Shown: positions 42,465 to 50,532 of the stretch, one piece after another
How positions within the stretch are numbered: the stretch's first letter is position 1
Layout: each line of letters opens with the position of its first letter
Assembly: GCF_000813345.1 (NCBI RefSeq)
Contig: NZ_BBQF01000004.1
Span: forward strand, 62,001 to 126,000
Direction: 5' to 3'
Length of the DNA: 64,000 bases
Origin: Sulfurospirillum arsenophilum NBRC 109478
GTDB lineage: Bacteria; Campylobacterota; Campylobacteria; Campylobacterales; Sulfurospirillaceae
Position numbers and translations under genes: made by a program
Notes under the pieces: generated by a model
Told to the model about the DNA's origin: nothing
What the model saw: only the letters and a program-made list of their open reading frames with translations
The model's database searches: none

Positions 42465-43832
42465 TTATTTGGCACAGCCTGGCTTGCCAGAGGTACATAA
42501 GTAACCCGGTTGCGCAGTCGTCACACTCCATGCATTGACTTTGGCTAACTCTTCTTTGCTGACCTTAGTATGTTTGACATCAAATCCATAGATATACTCT
42601 ATGACTTTATTGGGGTCAAATACTTTGCCATCAATAAATTTATTGTATTGATCAATACCCTCAATTTTATAAGCACTTGGTGGCAGTTTATAGTTAAGTT
42701 CTTTGGCTGCTTTTTCAAAAAGATCGCTTCGGTAAACTCTCTCAGAAACCTCTTTGATATTGATAGGTTTATCGATCTGTCCCCAACGGTACATCTGCGT
42801 TATAAACCACATACCATGACTTCTAAAAGGGTAGCTAGCATAGTTGTTGGAGAAAACATTAAACATCGGGTTCTCTTCAGACTTATAGTCTTTTAGGTAC
42901 TGAAACGTTCCTGTCATAGACTTTTCAAGAACATCATAGGGAGCATTGACATACTCTTTTTTAGAGAGAATTTTTGCCGCCTCTTGTCTGTTTTCCCATG
43001 ACTCATCCAACCAACGGGATGCTTCAATCACCGCTTTAATCATCGCTTGGGTTGTCTCAGGGTACTTTGCAGTGAATGCTTCGGTGGTTTGGAGTACTTT
43101 TTCAGGCTTATTGTTCCAAATGTCATAGTTGGTAATCAACGCACTGCCCATCTTCTCCATAACCGCACGCTCATTCCAAGGCTCACCTACAACATAACCA
43201 TCGATGTTTCCTGCTTGCATATTGGCAACCATTTGTGGTGGTGGGAAGACTTTGAGTGTCACATCGGTATCGGGATCAATGCCACTGGATGCCATCCAGT
43301 AGCGAATCTCATAGTTGTGGGTGGAAACGGGATAGACGATGCCAAATTCAAAAGGTTTAAACCCTGCACCCTCTTTTGCTTTTTTCTTCTCAATCACTTT
43401 TTTAAGCGAACTGGCATCAACGGGGCGTTTTTTAGGGTCTAACCCCTCTTGCTCCATCAACGCAACCATTTTATTGCTGATGGTAATCGCATTGCCGTTA
43501 AAGTCCAAAGACATTAAGGCAACCATCGGTGTTTCGCCATTGATCCCTATGGTTGAAGCCAAAGGCATGCCCGCAAGTGCATGAACAGCATCATACTCTC
43601 CACTGATGCTCTTTTGCTGAATGCCAGCCCAACCACCACCCTCTTTGAGGACTTGGACTTTTAAGCCATGCTTTTCAAAAAAGCCCTTCTCTTTTGCAAT
43701 GACGATGGGAGCACAGTCCGTTAAGGCAATAAAGCCTATTTTGAGATCGGTCTTTTCTGGTGCAGCGAGTGCCAAACTGTAACCTAAACACGTCATGAGT
43801 GTTATTTTTGTGACATTAAACCCCTGTTTCAT
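42465..43832 (-). CDS. NrtA-like substrate-binding protein
   Basis: 455 residues. Signal peptide to about residue 23 (SLALA-AP). LKIGFIALTDCAPIVIAKEKGFFEKHGL is the NrtA/CmpA start, and GYVVGEPWNERAVMEKMGSAL, ASRWLDESWENRQEAAKIL and YPFRSHGMWFITQMYRWGQI are family stretches. Unlike cyanobacterial NrtA no lipobox is seen, so it is probably soluble in the periplasm. First gene of the nrt operon; GGAG six bases before the ATG. Confidence 0.9.
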   Translation of the reverse strand: MKQGFNVTKITLMTCLGYSLALAAPEKTDLKIGFIALTDCAPIVIAKEKGFFEKHGLKVQVLKEGGGWAGIQQKSISGEYDAVHALAGMPLASTIGINGETPMVALMSLDFNGNAITISNKMVALMEQEGLDPKKRPVDASSLKKVIEKKKAKEGAGFKPFEFGIVYPVSTHNYEIRYWMASSGIDPDTDVTLKVFPPPQMVANMQAGNIDGYVVGEPWNERAVMEKMGSALITNYDIWNNKPEKVLQTTEAFTAKYPETTQAMIKAVIEASRWLDESWENRQEAAKILSKKEYVNAPYDVLEKSMTGTFQYLKDYKSEENPMFNVFSNNYASYPFRSHGMWFITQMYRWGQIDKPINIKEVSERVYRSDLFEKAAKELNYKLPPSAYKIEGIDQYNKFIDGKVFDPNKVIEYIYGFDVKHTKVSKEELAKVNAWSVTTAQPGYLCTSGKPGCAK

Positions 43833-43904
43833 CTGCTATCTCCTTTTTTAATCAACGCTTGCCAGCAGTATAGTATAAAAAATATTTTGAAAATTAAGTT
43901 TTAT

Positions 43905-43921
43905 TGATTAATTTTTAATCA
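43905..43921. promoter_or_regulatory. Inverted repeat in the nrt/nas intergenic region
   Basis: TGATTAA-TTT-TTAATCA, seven-base arms with a three-base centre, midway between the divergent nrtA and nasA starts. Position and symmetry suggest an operator for a nitrate or nitrogen regulator; AT-richness makes chance occurrence possible. Confidence 0.4.
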
Positions 43922-43953
43922 TATAAGCTGAATTATTATTGAATTCGTGATTG

Positions 43954-43959
43954 TATAAT
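43954..43959 (+). promoter_or_regulatory. -10 box TATAAT of nasA
   Basis: Perfect TATAAT 31 bases before the nasA ATG. Minus-strand -10-like TATACT boxes for nrtA lie at 43867-43877. Confidence 0.5.
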
Positions 43960-43984
43960 TTCACAGCACAAGTAAGGAATGGCT

Positions 43985-46009
43985 ATGAAAATTAAATCAG
44001 TATGTGGGTATTGTGGGGTTGGTTGCGGAATAGAATTTGACGAAACACGGCTCATTGGCGATGTGGGGTATCCTATTAATGAGGGAGCTTTGTGCGCTAA
44101 AGGCGTTTCTGAATTGCAATCCATCCAAACCTCATCTAGGCTTTTAAGACCTTACGTGCGCACGACCATAAATGATGATTTCAAAGAGATTGATTGGGAG
44201 ATAGCTTTAGGAATTCTTGCCAATAAAATTAAAAACACTGCCCCCAATAAATTGGCGTTTTATCTCTCAGGTCAACTAATGAGCGAAGACTACTATGTTG
44301 CCAATAAACTGGCAAAAGGATTTTTAGGCTGCTCTAACGTCGATACCAACTCACGAACCTGTATGGCAAGTGCGGTGGTTGGGCATAAAAAGGCGTATGG
44401 GGTTGATTATGTACCGGTCACCAGTGATGATGTGGAAGATGCCAATCTGCTGATGCTTATCGGTGCAAATCCAGCCGAAGCGCATGTCGTTTTTTTCAAT
44501 AAAGTCAAAAAACTTCTAAAAAATGGACTCAAACTTGTTGTGATTGATCCAAGAAAAACGATGACAGCAGAACATGCGACCTTGTTTCTTCAGATCAAGC
44601 CAGGCACAGACATCGATCTTCTTAATGCCATTGCAAAACGCCTTATCAGCGATGATATGATGATTGACCATCTCTTTTTACAAGCCCATGTGGAGGGTTT
44701 TAAAACGCTCAAAGCGCACCTTGCCAAGATGGCGAGTACAAAACTGCTTAAGCGATGTGGCGTGAGTAAAGAAGAGTTTGAGACACTCATGGCACTCATC
44801 TATGAAAATCCCAACTTCATCACCGCATGGACAATGGGCATCAACCAAAGCATCCAAGGGGTTGATAAAAACCTTGCCATTCACAACCTGCACCTCATTA
44901 CGGGAAAAATCAATAAAAAAGGGTGTGGTCCATTCTCCTTAACAGGACAACCCAATGCCATGGGTGGGCGAGAAGTGGGAGGTCTTTCAACGATGCTTGC
45001 CGTACATCTGGGGTTTGATGAAGCATCCATCGCCAGCGTGCAAGACTTTTGGGGTGCACCTTTGATGGCAACAACCGAGGGGTTAACCGCTATGGAGATC
45101 TTTGAACAAGCAGAACGTGGTGAAATTGAAACCCTCATTATTTGCCATACCGATCCTATCTATCATCTTCCAAATCGTCACCGTATTGAAAAAGCCATTC
45201 AAAAAATCCCTTTTGTTGTGGAGATCAATGCGTACCGCGATAGTGAAACCAGTAGCTATGCCCACTTACGCCTTCCTGCCTCACCGTGGGGAGAGAAAGA
45301 GGGAACCCAAACCAATATGGAACGCCTCATCACCAAACAAGAGGTGCTAACCAGACGCTCTATTGATGCATTGCCTGATTGGCAAATCTTTACAAAATTA
45401 GCGCAACGCTTAGGCTTTAAAGAGGCTTTTGCGTATGAAAGTGCCAAAGATGTTTTTAATGAGTACAAAGCAATGACAAAACTCTCCTATAAAAAACACT
45501 TGAATATCTACGAATGTGACTACGATAGCCTTCGTGAAAAGCCGTTTCGTTGGGGAGAAAAACTGTTTGAAACCAATACGTTTTTAACACCCAATCAAAA
45601 AGCACATCTGTTTTGTGTTGAAAATCAAAAACTCAGTGAAGCGCCAACCAAAGCGTTTCCATTTGTCTTACTCACCGGTCGCACCAGAGATCAATGGCAC
45701 AGTGGAACCAAAACTGGCTTTGTGCCCTCGTTACTCAAACATAAACCGTTGGAATTTGTTGAAATCAGCGAAGAAGACGCAAAGGCGTATCGCATAAAGA
45801 GCGATGATCTCATCGAAATTGCATCCTTACGGGGAAAAATTGTCGCAAAAGCCATTGTCACTTCACATATAGCGCAAGGCTGCGTGTTTCTGCCCGTCAC
45901 ACACCGTGGCATCAACTACCTCACCAACGATCTTTATGACCCGCTCTCCAAAGAGCCTGATTACAACCATGCATGCGTCAAAATCACACGCATAGCCCTT
46001 CGATCTTAA
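43985..46009 (+). CDS. nasA: Assimilatory nitrate reductase catalytic subunit
   Basis: 674 residues from the ATG at 43985, which has AAGGA six bases upstream; the ATG six bases earlier lacks that spacing. N-terminal [4Fe-4S] ligands C7-x2-C10-x3-C14 and C37, then the bis-MGD core with NSRTCMASAVVGHKKAYG (active-site Cys), MLIGANPAEAHVVFF, TGKINKKGCGPFSLTGQPNAMGGREVGG and the C-terminal LLTGRTRDQWHSGTKTG. No C-terminal [2Fe-2S] extension, so a ferredoxin or flavodoxin is the likely donor. Forms a unit with nirA. Confidence 0.92.
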   Translation: MKIKSVCGYCGVGCGIEFDETRLIGDVGYPINEGALCAKGVSELQSIQTSSRLLRPYVRTTINDDFKEIDWEIALGILANKIKNTAPNKLAFYLSGQLMSEDYYVANKLAKGFLGCSNVDTNSRTCMASAVVGHKKAYGVDYVPVTSDDVEDANLLMLIGANPAEAHVVFFNKVKKLLKNGLKLVVIDPRKTMTAEHATLFLQIKPGTDIDLLNAIAKRLISDDMMIDHLFLQAHVEGFKTLKAHLAKMASTKLLKRCGVSKEEFETLMALIYENPNFITAWTMGINQSIQGVDKNLAIHNLHLITGKINKKGCGPFSLTGQPNAMGGREVGGLSTMLAVHLGFDEASIASVQDFWGAPLMATTEGLTAMEIFEQAERGEIETLIICHTDPIYHLPNRHRIEKAIQKIPFVVEINAYRDSETSSYAHLRLPASPWGEKEGTQTNMERLITKQEVLTRRSIDALPDWQIFTKLAQRLGFKEAFAYESAKDVFNEYKAMTKLSYKKHLNIYECDYDSLREKPFRWGEKLFETNTFLTPNQKAHLFCVENQKLSEAPTKAFPFVLLTGRTRDQWHSGTKTGFVPSLLKHKPLEFVEISEEDAKAYRIKSDDLIEIASLRGKIVAKAIVTSHIAQGCVFLPVTHRGINYLTNDLYDPLSKEPDYNHACVKITRIALRS

Positions 46010-46023
46010 CCAAAGGAAATCTC

Positions 46024-47478
46024 ATGTCAAAATTAGAAGAAATCTCCGCAAAAGTCAACCAAGTTGCCAATAAAATTGAAGAGCTAAAACAGACCAAAAC
46101 ACCGCTTGAAGTCTTTGCCTGCATCAAACAGTATGCTAAAGAGGGGTATGAAGCGATACCAGCAGATGAAAAAAGCTATTTTCTTAAATGCTTTGGTATT
46201 TTTGATCGAGAAAGCACCCCGGGTCAATTTATGATGCGGATTCGCACCAGTGGCGGTTGTTTGAGTTTAGAGCAAGCGCAAACCCTAGGAGAACTTGCCA
46301 AATCGTATGGCAATGACTATATGGATCTCACAACACGCGCTGCTATAGAGCTTCGTTACCTTGAGATTGAAAACATTCCCGATCTTCTTGCCCGATTAGA
46401 GCATGTTGGTCTGACCTCATTTCAAACGGGCGTCGATAATATCCGCAGTATCATTATGGATCCATTGGATGGAATCAGTGAAGATTCTCTGCTTACATGT
46501 AAACCGATTGTCAAAGAGATGGAAGCTGTTTTTCTTAAAAATGAAGAATGGATTGCCTCCTTGCCACGAAAGTTCAATACCGCCATCACAGGAGCACTTC
46601 AAAATCGTTGCAATGTGTACGGACAAGACTGCGGATTTGTCTTAGCTAAAAAAGAGGGAATGCTTGGCTTTTCTCCTTTCTTGGGCGGTCGCGTGGGGCA
46701 TCATTCTTTGCCCAGTAACCTCTTTTTAACACCCAACCAAGTAGCACCTTTTTACGAAGCGCTCTTAAAGCTCTTTCAAACCTACGGCTTTAGACACAAC
46801 CGCAACAAAAACCGCTTTCGTTTTTTACTCGATGAAGTAGGAATGGATGAGATCATCCGAGAAGTCCAAGACCAACAAGGATTAACCTACCCTACCGATC
46901 CAGAAATTTTAACCAAAGAAGAAGGAAAAATTGAGTTTATCACAACATACAAAGATCAAAAACATCTGCATTGCCCTGTTCCTTGCGGTGTTTTTAGTGG
47001 AAGTGCTCTGCTCAAAGCCGTCCAATTTGCACAGATGCAAGAGGCACGTGAAATTCGTTTAAGTGTAGAGCAAAATTTTATTGTTGTGGGGGCTCAAAAT
47101 CTTCTCTTGGATGACGCCTTTGTAAAAGAGTATGCCACCTTTGATAACAGTTACTTCCGTAACATTGTTGCATGTGCTGGGAAGAAACATTGTCCTTTTG
47201 GCATTATCGAAGCAAAAGAAGAAGGATTGAAAGTAGCACAAGCATTGCTTGAAAAATTTCCTAACCATAAAGAGCAACTCAAATTTTACTGGTCATGCTG
47301 TCCAAAAGGGTGTGGAATCCATGAAAACGGCGATTTTGGTTTTGTGGGTTCAAAAGCTAAAATTGATGATGAAGTGGTCGAAGTTGTTTCCATTTACAGA
47401 AAAGGGGAACTTGTTAAGACCAAAGTTCCGCTGCATCAGATTGCCCAAGAGATCATCGCTATGCTAGAAGCAGAATAA
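46024..47478 (+). CDS. nirA: Ferredoxin-nitrite reductase
   Basis: 484 residues from the ATG at 46024, after AAAGGAAAT and 14 bases beyond the nasA stop. Two nitrite/sulfite reductase ferredoxin-like halves; siroheme/[4Fe-4S] ligands are C384-x5-C390 (CAGKKHC) and C426-x3-C430 (CPKGC). Length and TRAAIELRYLEIENIPDLL fit NirA-type enzymes giving ammonium from nitrite by six-electron transfer. Sulfite reductase is the alternative, but the nas context favours nitrite. A near palindrome (CTTACATGTAAA) at 46492-46503 encodes LTCK. Confidence 0.9.
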   Translation: MSKLEEISAKVNQVANKIEELKQTKTPLEVFACIKQYAKEGYEAIPADEKSYFLKCFGIFDRESTPGQFMMRIRTSGGCLSLEQAQTLGELAKSYGNDYMDLTTRAAIELRYLEIENIPDLLARLEHVGLTSFQTGVDNIRSIIMDPLDGISEDSLLTCKPIVKEMEAVFLKNEEWIASLPRKFNTAITGALQNRCNVYGQDCGFVLAKKEGMLGFSPFLGGRVGHHSLPSNLFLTPNQVAPFYEALLKLFQTYGFRHNRNKNRFRFLLDEVGMDEIIREVQDQQGLTYPTDPEILTKEEGKIEFITTYKDQKHLHCPVPCGVFSGSALLKAVQFAQMQEAREIRLSVEQNFIVVGAQNLLLDDAFVKEYATFDNSYFRNIVACAGKKHCPFGIIEAKEEGLKVAQALLEKFPNHKEQLKFYWSCCPKGCGIHENGDFGFVGSKAKIDDEVVEVVSIYRKGELVKTKVPLHQIAQEIIAMLEAE

Positions 47479-47496
47479 AACGCCATGCTCTTTCAT

Positions 47497-47523
47497 AAGC
47501 CCTATGAGCTCTTCATAGGGCTT
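47497..47523 (+). terminator. Hairpin after nirA
   Basis: Perfect 11-base stem AAGCCCTATGA / TCATAGGGCTT with a five-base loop, 18 bases after the stop. No T-tract follows. Confidence 0.5.
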
Positions 47524-47660
47524 CTCATGTTATGTAGTTAATACGTTGCACCAATAGCTAAAGAGAGTGCCGAATACTCATGATTGGAGGTGTCGTTGCT
47601 TTTATCCTGCTTGTGTTAGAGTTTTGACAAAACTTTATTTATACGAACAAAGGATAAACC

Positions 47661-48053
47661 ATGTACACGCTTCTGCGACTTCTTTTTGTAGCATTTATGA
47701 GCATGACGATGCTTCACGCCAGCTTTTTAGAAGAAGAGAGTGCGAGAGCCATTAAAGAGAAAAAGCTCATTCTTGTCAACGTTGTAACGGAAAATTGCCC
47801 TTACTGTAAGCAAATGCAAAAAGAGATATTTAACAACGCAACGTATCGAAAGCAAATAGACCAAAAATTTGTTTTCGTCTCAATCGATCTTTATGATCCT
47901 GCCTTGCCAGCAGATTTGCGTACCAAATATACCCCAGCGAACGCCATTCTCTCACCAACGCGCCATAGCATCATCGAAGGGTACACAGGCTACATGGACC
48001 CTGCCTCTTTTATGAGTGTTTTGGAAAATGCATACAAAGCAGAGTTTAAATAA
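47661..48053 (+). CDS. Periplasmic thioredoxin-fold protein
   Basis: 130 residues with a signal peptide (cut near LHA-SF, ~21) and a redox-active C-P-Y-C (ENCPYCKQM). It continues as the SoxW/DsbC-like single-domain form (FVFVSIDLYDPALP, a cis-Pro-type TPANAIL). Probably a thiol reductase or cytochrome-maturation helper; partner unknown. Preceded by AAAGGATAAACC. Confidence 0.85.
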   Translation: MYTLLRLLFVAFMSMTMLHASFLEEESARAIKEKKLILVNVVTENCPYCKQMQKEIFNNATYRKQIDQKFVFVSIDLYDPALPADLRTKYTPANAILSPTRHSIIEGYTGYMDPASFMSVLENAYKAEFK

Positions 48054-48078
48054 AGAGGCATTCAAAGGTGAAATTAAG

Positions 48079-48084
48079 TATAAT
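48079..48084 (+). promoter_or_regulatory. -10 box TATAAT of the DUF6172 gene
   Basis: Perfect TATAAT 37 bases before the TTG start at 48121. Confidence 0.45.
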
Positions 48085-48120
48085 AGACAACTCAAAAATT
48101 AACACCCTAAAAGGCAATCC

Positions 48121-48429
48121 TTGAAAAAAATATTTCTCATTCAAGAAGAAAACAAAAACAGTGACCGACTTGTAGAGTCCATCAAACATGAAATCCGAAA
48201 ATACCTCAAACGTGAACGTGCTAAAAAAACACCTGAAGGCTTTCACTACTGGGACTTTGACTGCAAATTCGGACAAACCAGCGAAACAGCACACGTCATC
48301 CACCACGCTGACTTCACAGCAGAAATCGACAAAGCGCACGCTGAAAAATGGAGCGAGTGTTATGTTGAGATCATCGCAAAGCCCGCTAAAAAACCTGTTG
48401 CTTCTGCTAAAGTAGAAGAGACAAAATAA
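48121..48429 (+). CDS. DUF6172 family protein
   Basis: 102 residues from a TTG start. Core KHEIRKYLKRERAKKTPEGFHYWDFDCKFGQTSETAHVIH is typical of the small DUF6172 family; the C-terminus is an Ala/Lys/Pro tail. No membrane segment or catalytic motif. Function unknown. The 20-base perfect palindrome AAGCTTTACATGTAAAGCTT begins at its stop codon. Confidence 0.75.
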   Translation: MKKIFLIQEENKNSDRLVESIKHEIRKYLKRERAKKTPEGFHYWDFDCKFGQTSETAHVIHHADFTAEIDKAHAEKWSECYVEIIAKPAKKPVASAKVEETK

Positions 48430-48431
48430 GC

Positions 48432-48443
48432 TTTACATGTAAA
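48432..48443. repeat. TTTACATGTAAA palindrome, copy 15
   Basis: Exact copy within a 20-base perfect palindrome. TTTACA plus TAAAAT at 48456-48461 (18-base spacer) could be a promoter for the next gene. Confidence 0.9.
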
Positions 48444-48494
48444 GCTTCAACCACTTAAAATTGGGGCTTTGCAATGTTCATACAAAGAGTTAAA

Positions 48495-48938
48495 ATGAAG
48501 AGCAAAAACTACTCCTACATCTTAGTATCGTTACAATTCATCTTCATCGCAATCTTACTTGTAGAACATGGCTTGCACATACCAACAACCATCTTTGCTT
48601 TACTCATCTTCATTCTAGGCTGTGGCTTTGGACTCTATACGGTGAAACACAATCCACTTGGCAACTTTAACATCACGCCCGAAATCAAAGAAAATGCCTC
48701 ACTCATCACCACTGGAGCGTACCGATACATCAGGCATCCTATGTATTTTTCAGTGCTTGTGATGATGCTTGGGATTGTGTTGTCTAAGCCTACAATTCTC
48801 AGTCTTTTTATCTACGTGCTTTTAGTTGTAACACTGTTTTTGAAAGCTCAAAAAGAAGAGATGCTGTGGATGGTGCAGTCTAACGAGTACAAAAGCTATA
48901 TGCAACAAACGAAAAGAATTATTCCGTTTGTTTTGTAA
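48495..48938 (+). CDS. Isoprenylcysteine/phospholipid methyltransferase-like membrane protein
   Basis: 147 residues from the ATG at 48495; an in-frame ATG at 48474 is possible but lies too close to the candidate promoter. Four membrane segments. LITTGAYRYIRHPMYFSVLVMMLG and EEMLWMVQSNEYKSYMQQTKRIIPFV are the ICMT/PEMT motif (RHP-Y-S and late Glu), the SAM-binding part of this integral methyltransferase group. Substrate unknown. Confidence 0.82.
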   Translation: MKSKNYSYILVSLQFIFIAILLVEHGLHIPTTIFALLIFILGCGFGLYTVKHNPLGNFNITPEIKENASLITTGAYRYIRHPMYFSVLVMMLGIVLSKPTILSLFIYVLLVVTLFLKAQKEEMLWMVQSNEYKSYMQQTKRIIPFVL

Positions 48939-48980
48939 AGTAGCCTGTCCCCTTACTTTTCATAAAGGAACATTGCATTC

Positions 48981-49148
48981 ATGCTAACACAACCAAACTT
49001 AAAAGAAAAGCTTTACGTAGCTTCAGGACAAATATGCCACAAAACCTTTTCTATCGTGGTTATTTATGACACTATTTTAGTGTTGTATGTGAGGGAGAAT
49101 GACTTTACATGTAAAGCCATTTTTGAGCAGTTTGGCAAATGTGTTTGA
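48981..49148 (+). CDS. Possible small protein of 55 residues
   Basis: ATG at 48981 to TGA at 49148, starting MLTQPNLKEKLYVASGQICH and ending FGKCV. AAAGGA lies 13 bases upstream, a little far. A palindrome copy encodes its FTCK. It could be a remnant or chance frame in the 280-base gap between the methyltransferase and the TIR pair; no family recognised. Confidence 0.3.
   Translation: MLTQPNLKEKLYVASGQICHKTFSIVVIYDTILVLYVRENDFTCKAIFEQFGKCV
49104..49115. repeat. TTTACATGTAAA palindrome, copy 16
   Basis: Exact copy in the gap before the TIR pair; flanks C/G. Confidence 0.9.
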
Positions 49149-49158
49149 AAGGGATTTT

Positions 49159-49194
49159 AAGAGATAAAAGGTTAATCCTAACCCTTTATCTCTT
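49159..49194. terminator. Long hairpin between convergent genes
   Basis: 16-base stem with one mismatch, AAGAGATAAAAGGTTA / TAACCCTTTATCTCTT, four-base loop. It lies just past the TIR-membrane gene and may end transcripts from both sides, though T-tracts are poor. Confidence 0.5.
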
Positions 49195-49220
49195 AGTAAA
49201 AGCCTCGTCCACTTTTTTCA

Positions 49221-50018
49221 TTACATATGTTTCATAAAAAGTGTAATTAATGTTAATATTCCTATTAATATTGCAAACAACAATGGTACATGTTTTTCTG
49301 TTGCAGTAAATGATTTATATTTTTTAGGACGCAATCCTTTTCCTAAAGACACCCATTCAGCTAAATATATTTGTGATGAAAGCTCTTTTTCTAACCGAAG
49401 AATTACATCAAATTTTGCTTTGTTTAGTTTTCCATAATTATCAATAAGATTTCCCCATGAATTACATAAAAGCAACCCAACTAGTGAGAAACCATATAAT
49501 AACCAACTTGCATTAGAGAGAGTATCTGTTTTTACCAAGAGTCCAGCAATCGCAAGTAAACTACCAATTACAGTAATAAAAAACGCACTTGTTTTTTGTC
49601 TTCTTTCAATTAATTTGTCTGATGAATCTATCATTAACTTGTATAAATCAAAATTTTGGTCACTGTTATTAACAAAACACTTTTCAAATTCTTCTTTTAA
49701 ATCATATAATGACTTTAATTTTAAAATTGAAGCTGGGTCAGTTTGATTATTATCAAAATTAATTATTTCTTTATTTGACTCACGTGCTTTTTCAATTTCC
49801 CATTTAGCATTCTTTGATTCATTGCATGCTTGAGGATTGAAAACAAGCACAGCTTCTGCTTCAGCAATTGCATTAATAGCTTTTTCTTTCCATTCTTCAT
49901 TATACGAACTATCTAAAAAAATTAACGATAACTCTATAGATAGTTCTTTTGCAAGATTTTTTAGTTTTCTTTTTGCAAGGTCTCTCTCTTGAAACCTATG
50001 AATTACAAATAATTTCAT
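49221..50018 (-). CDS. TIR-like domain fused to a RipA-type membrane domain
   Basis: 265 residues. Residues 1-~95 look like a TIR fold: FVIHRFQERDLAKRKLKNLAKEL, FLDSSYNEEWKEKAINAIAEAEAVLVF, NESKNAKWEIEKARESNKEIINFD, the last with Glu residues near the usual catalytic site. Residues ~125-265 have three membrane helices and match the pattern of 'RipA family octameric membrane protein' sequences (SSDKLIERRQKTSAFF, YGKLNKAKFDVILRLEKEL). It is 11 bases after a second TIR protein gene. Base composition is more AT-rich than neighbours. A defence-type membrane effector is inferred, not shown. Confidence 0.65.
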   Translation of the reverse strand: MKLFVIHRFQERDLAKRKLKNLAKELSIELSLIFLDSSYNEEWKEKAINAIAEAEAVLVFNPQACNESKNAKWEIEKARESNKEIINFDNNQTDPASILKLKSLYDLKEEFEKCFVNNSDQNFDLYKLMIDSSDKLIERRQKTSAFFITVIGSLLAIAGLLVKTDTLSNASWLLYGFSLVGLLLCNSWGNLIDNYGKLNKAKFDVILRLEKELSSQIYLAEWVSLGKGLRPKKYKSFTATEKHVPLLFAILIGILTLITLFMKHM

Positions 50019-50029
50019 TTAAACCTTTC

Positions 50030-50422
50030 TTATCGTGCACCATTTATAAGTTTTTTCAAGTTTTCCCAAGTCCAAGTATAAATACTATCCGTTGAACTTG
50101 CTGATGTAGGTTTTGTACATGTCCTATCAGAATATGCAGCTAATAAAAAGTAAGGTTTTCCTTTCTCTTTTGCAATTAATAATTCTGCTGCAACGCCTGA
50201 TGCTGTATGTGTTGTTGTACCACAAAGAATTATAACAACATCAATATTGTTCATACGAAGTTTTACTTTTTCTTTCCAATCACCAGTTAAATGTTCTTTT
50301 ACTGAATTATCTTTAAAATCAAATGGACTATCAGGTAATTTTGCTTGACCAGCAAGCATGTGTTTTGTTCCTTCGTCATGATCAACATCAAAACTAATAA
50401 ATACTCTTTTTTTGATTACCAT
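50030..50422 (-). CDS. TIR domain protein (ThsB/DUF1863-like)
   Basis: 130 residues from the ATG at 50422, with AAAGGGG upstream; a further Met 48 bases earlier is unlikely. KKRVFISFDVDHDEGTKHML, SPFDFKDNSVKEHLTGDWKEKVKLRMNNIDVVIILCG and SGVAAELLIAKEKGKPYFLLAA follow the MTH538/ThsB TIR-like family. In Thoeris, ThsB makes a NAD-derived signal after phage recognition. Its partner here is not ThsA but the TIR-membrane protein downstream. Confidence 0.8.
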   Translation of the reverse strand: MVIKKRVFISFDVDHDEGTKHMLAGQAKLPDSPFDFKDNSVKEHLTGDWKEKVKLRMNNIDVVIILCGTTTHTASGVAAELLIAKEKGKPYFLLAAYSDRTCTKPTSASSTDSIYTWTWENLKKLINGAR

Positions 50423-50532
50423 GCTAATACCCCTTTTATGATTTAATATTATATAAAATATAAACTTCAAATTGAACGCAATATATCAATACTAATTGTG
50501 AACTACCCATAAAAAAAAATTATATATAACTC

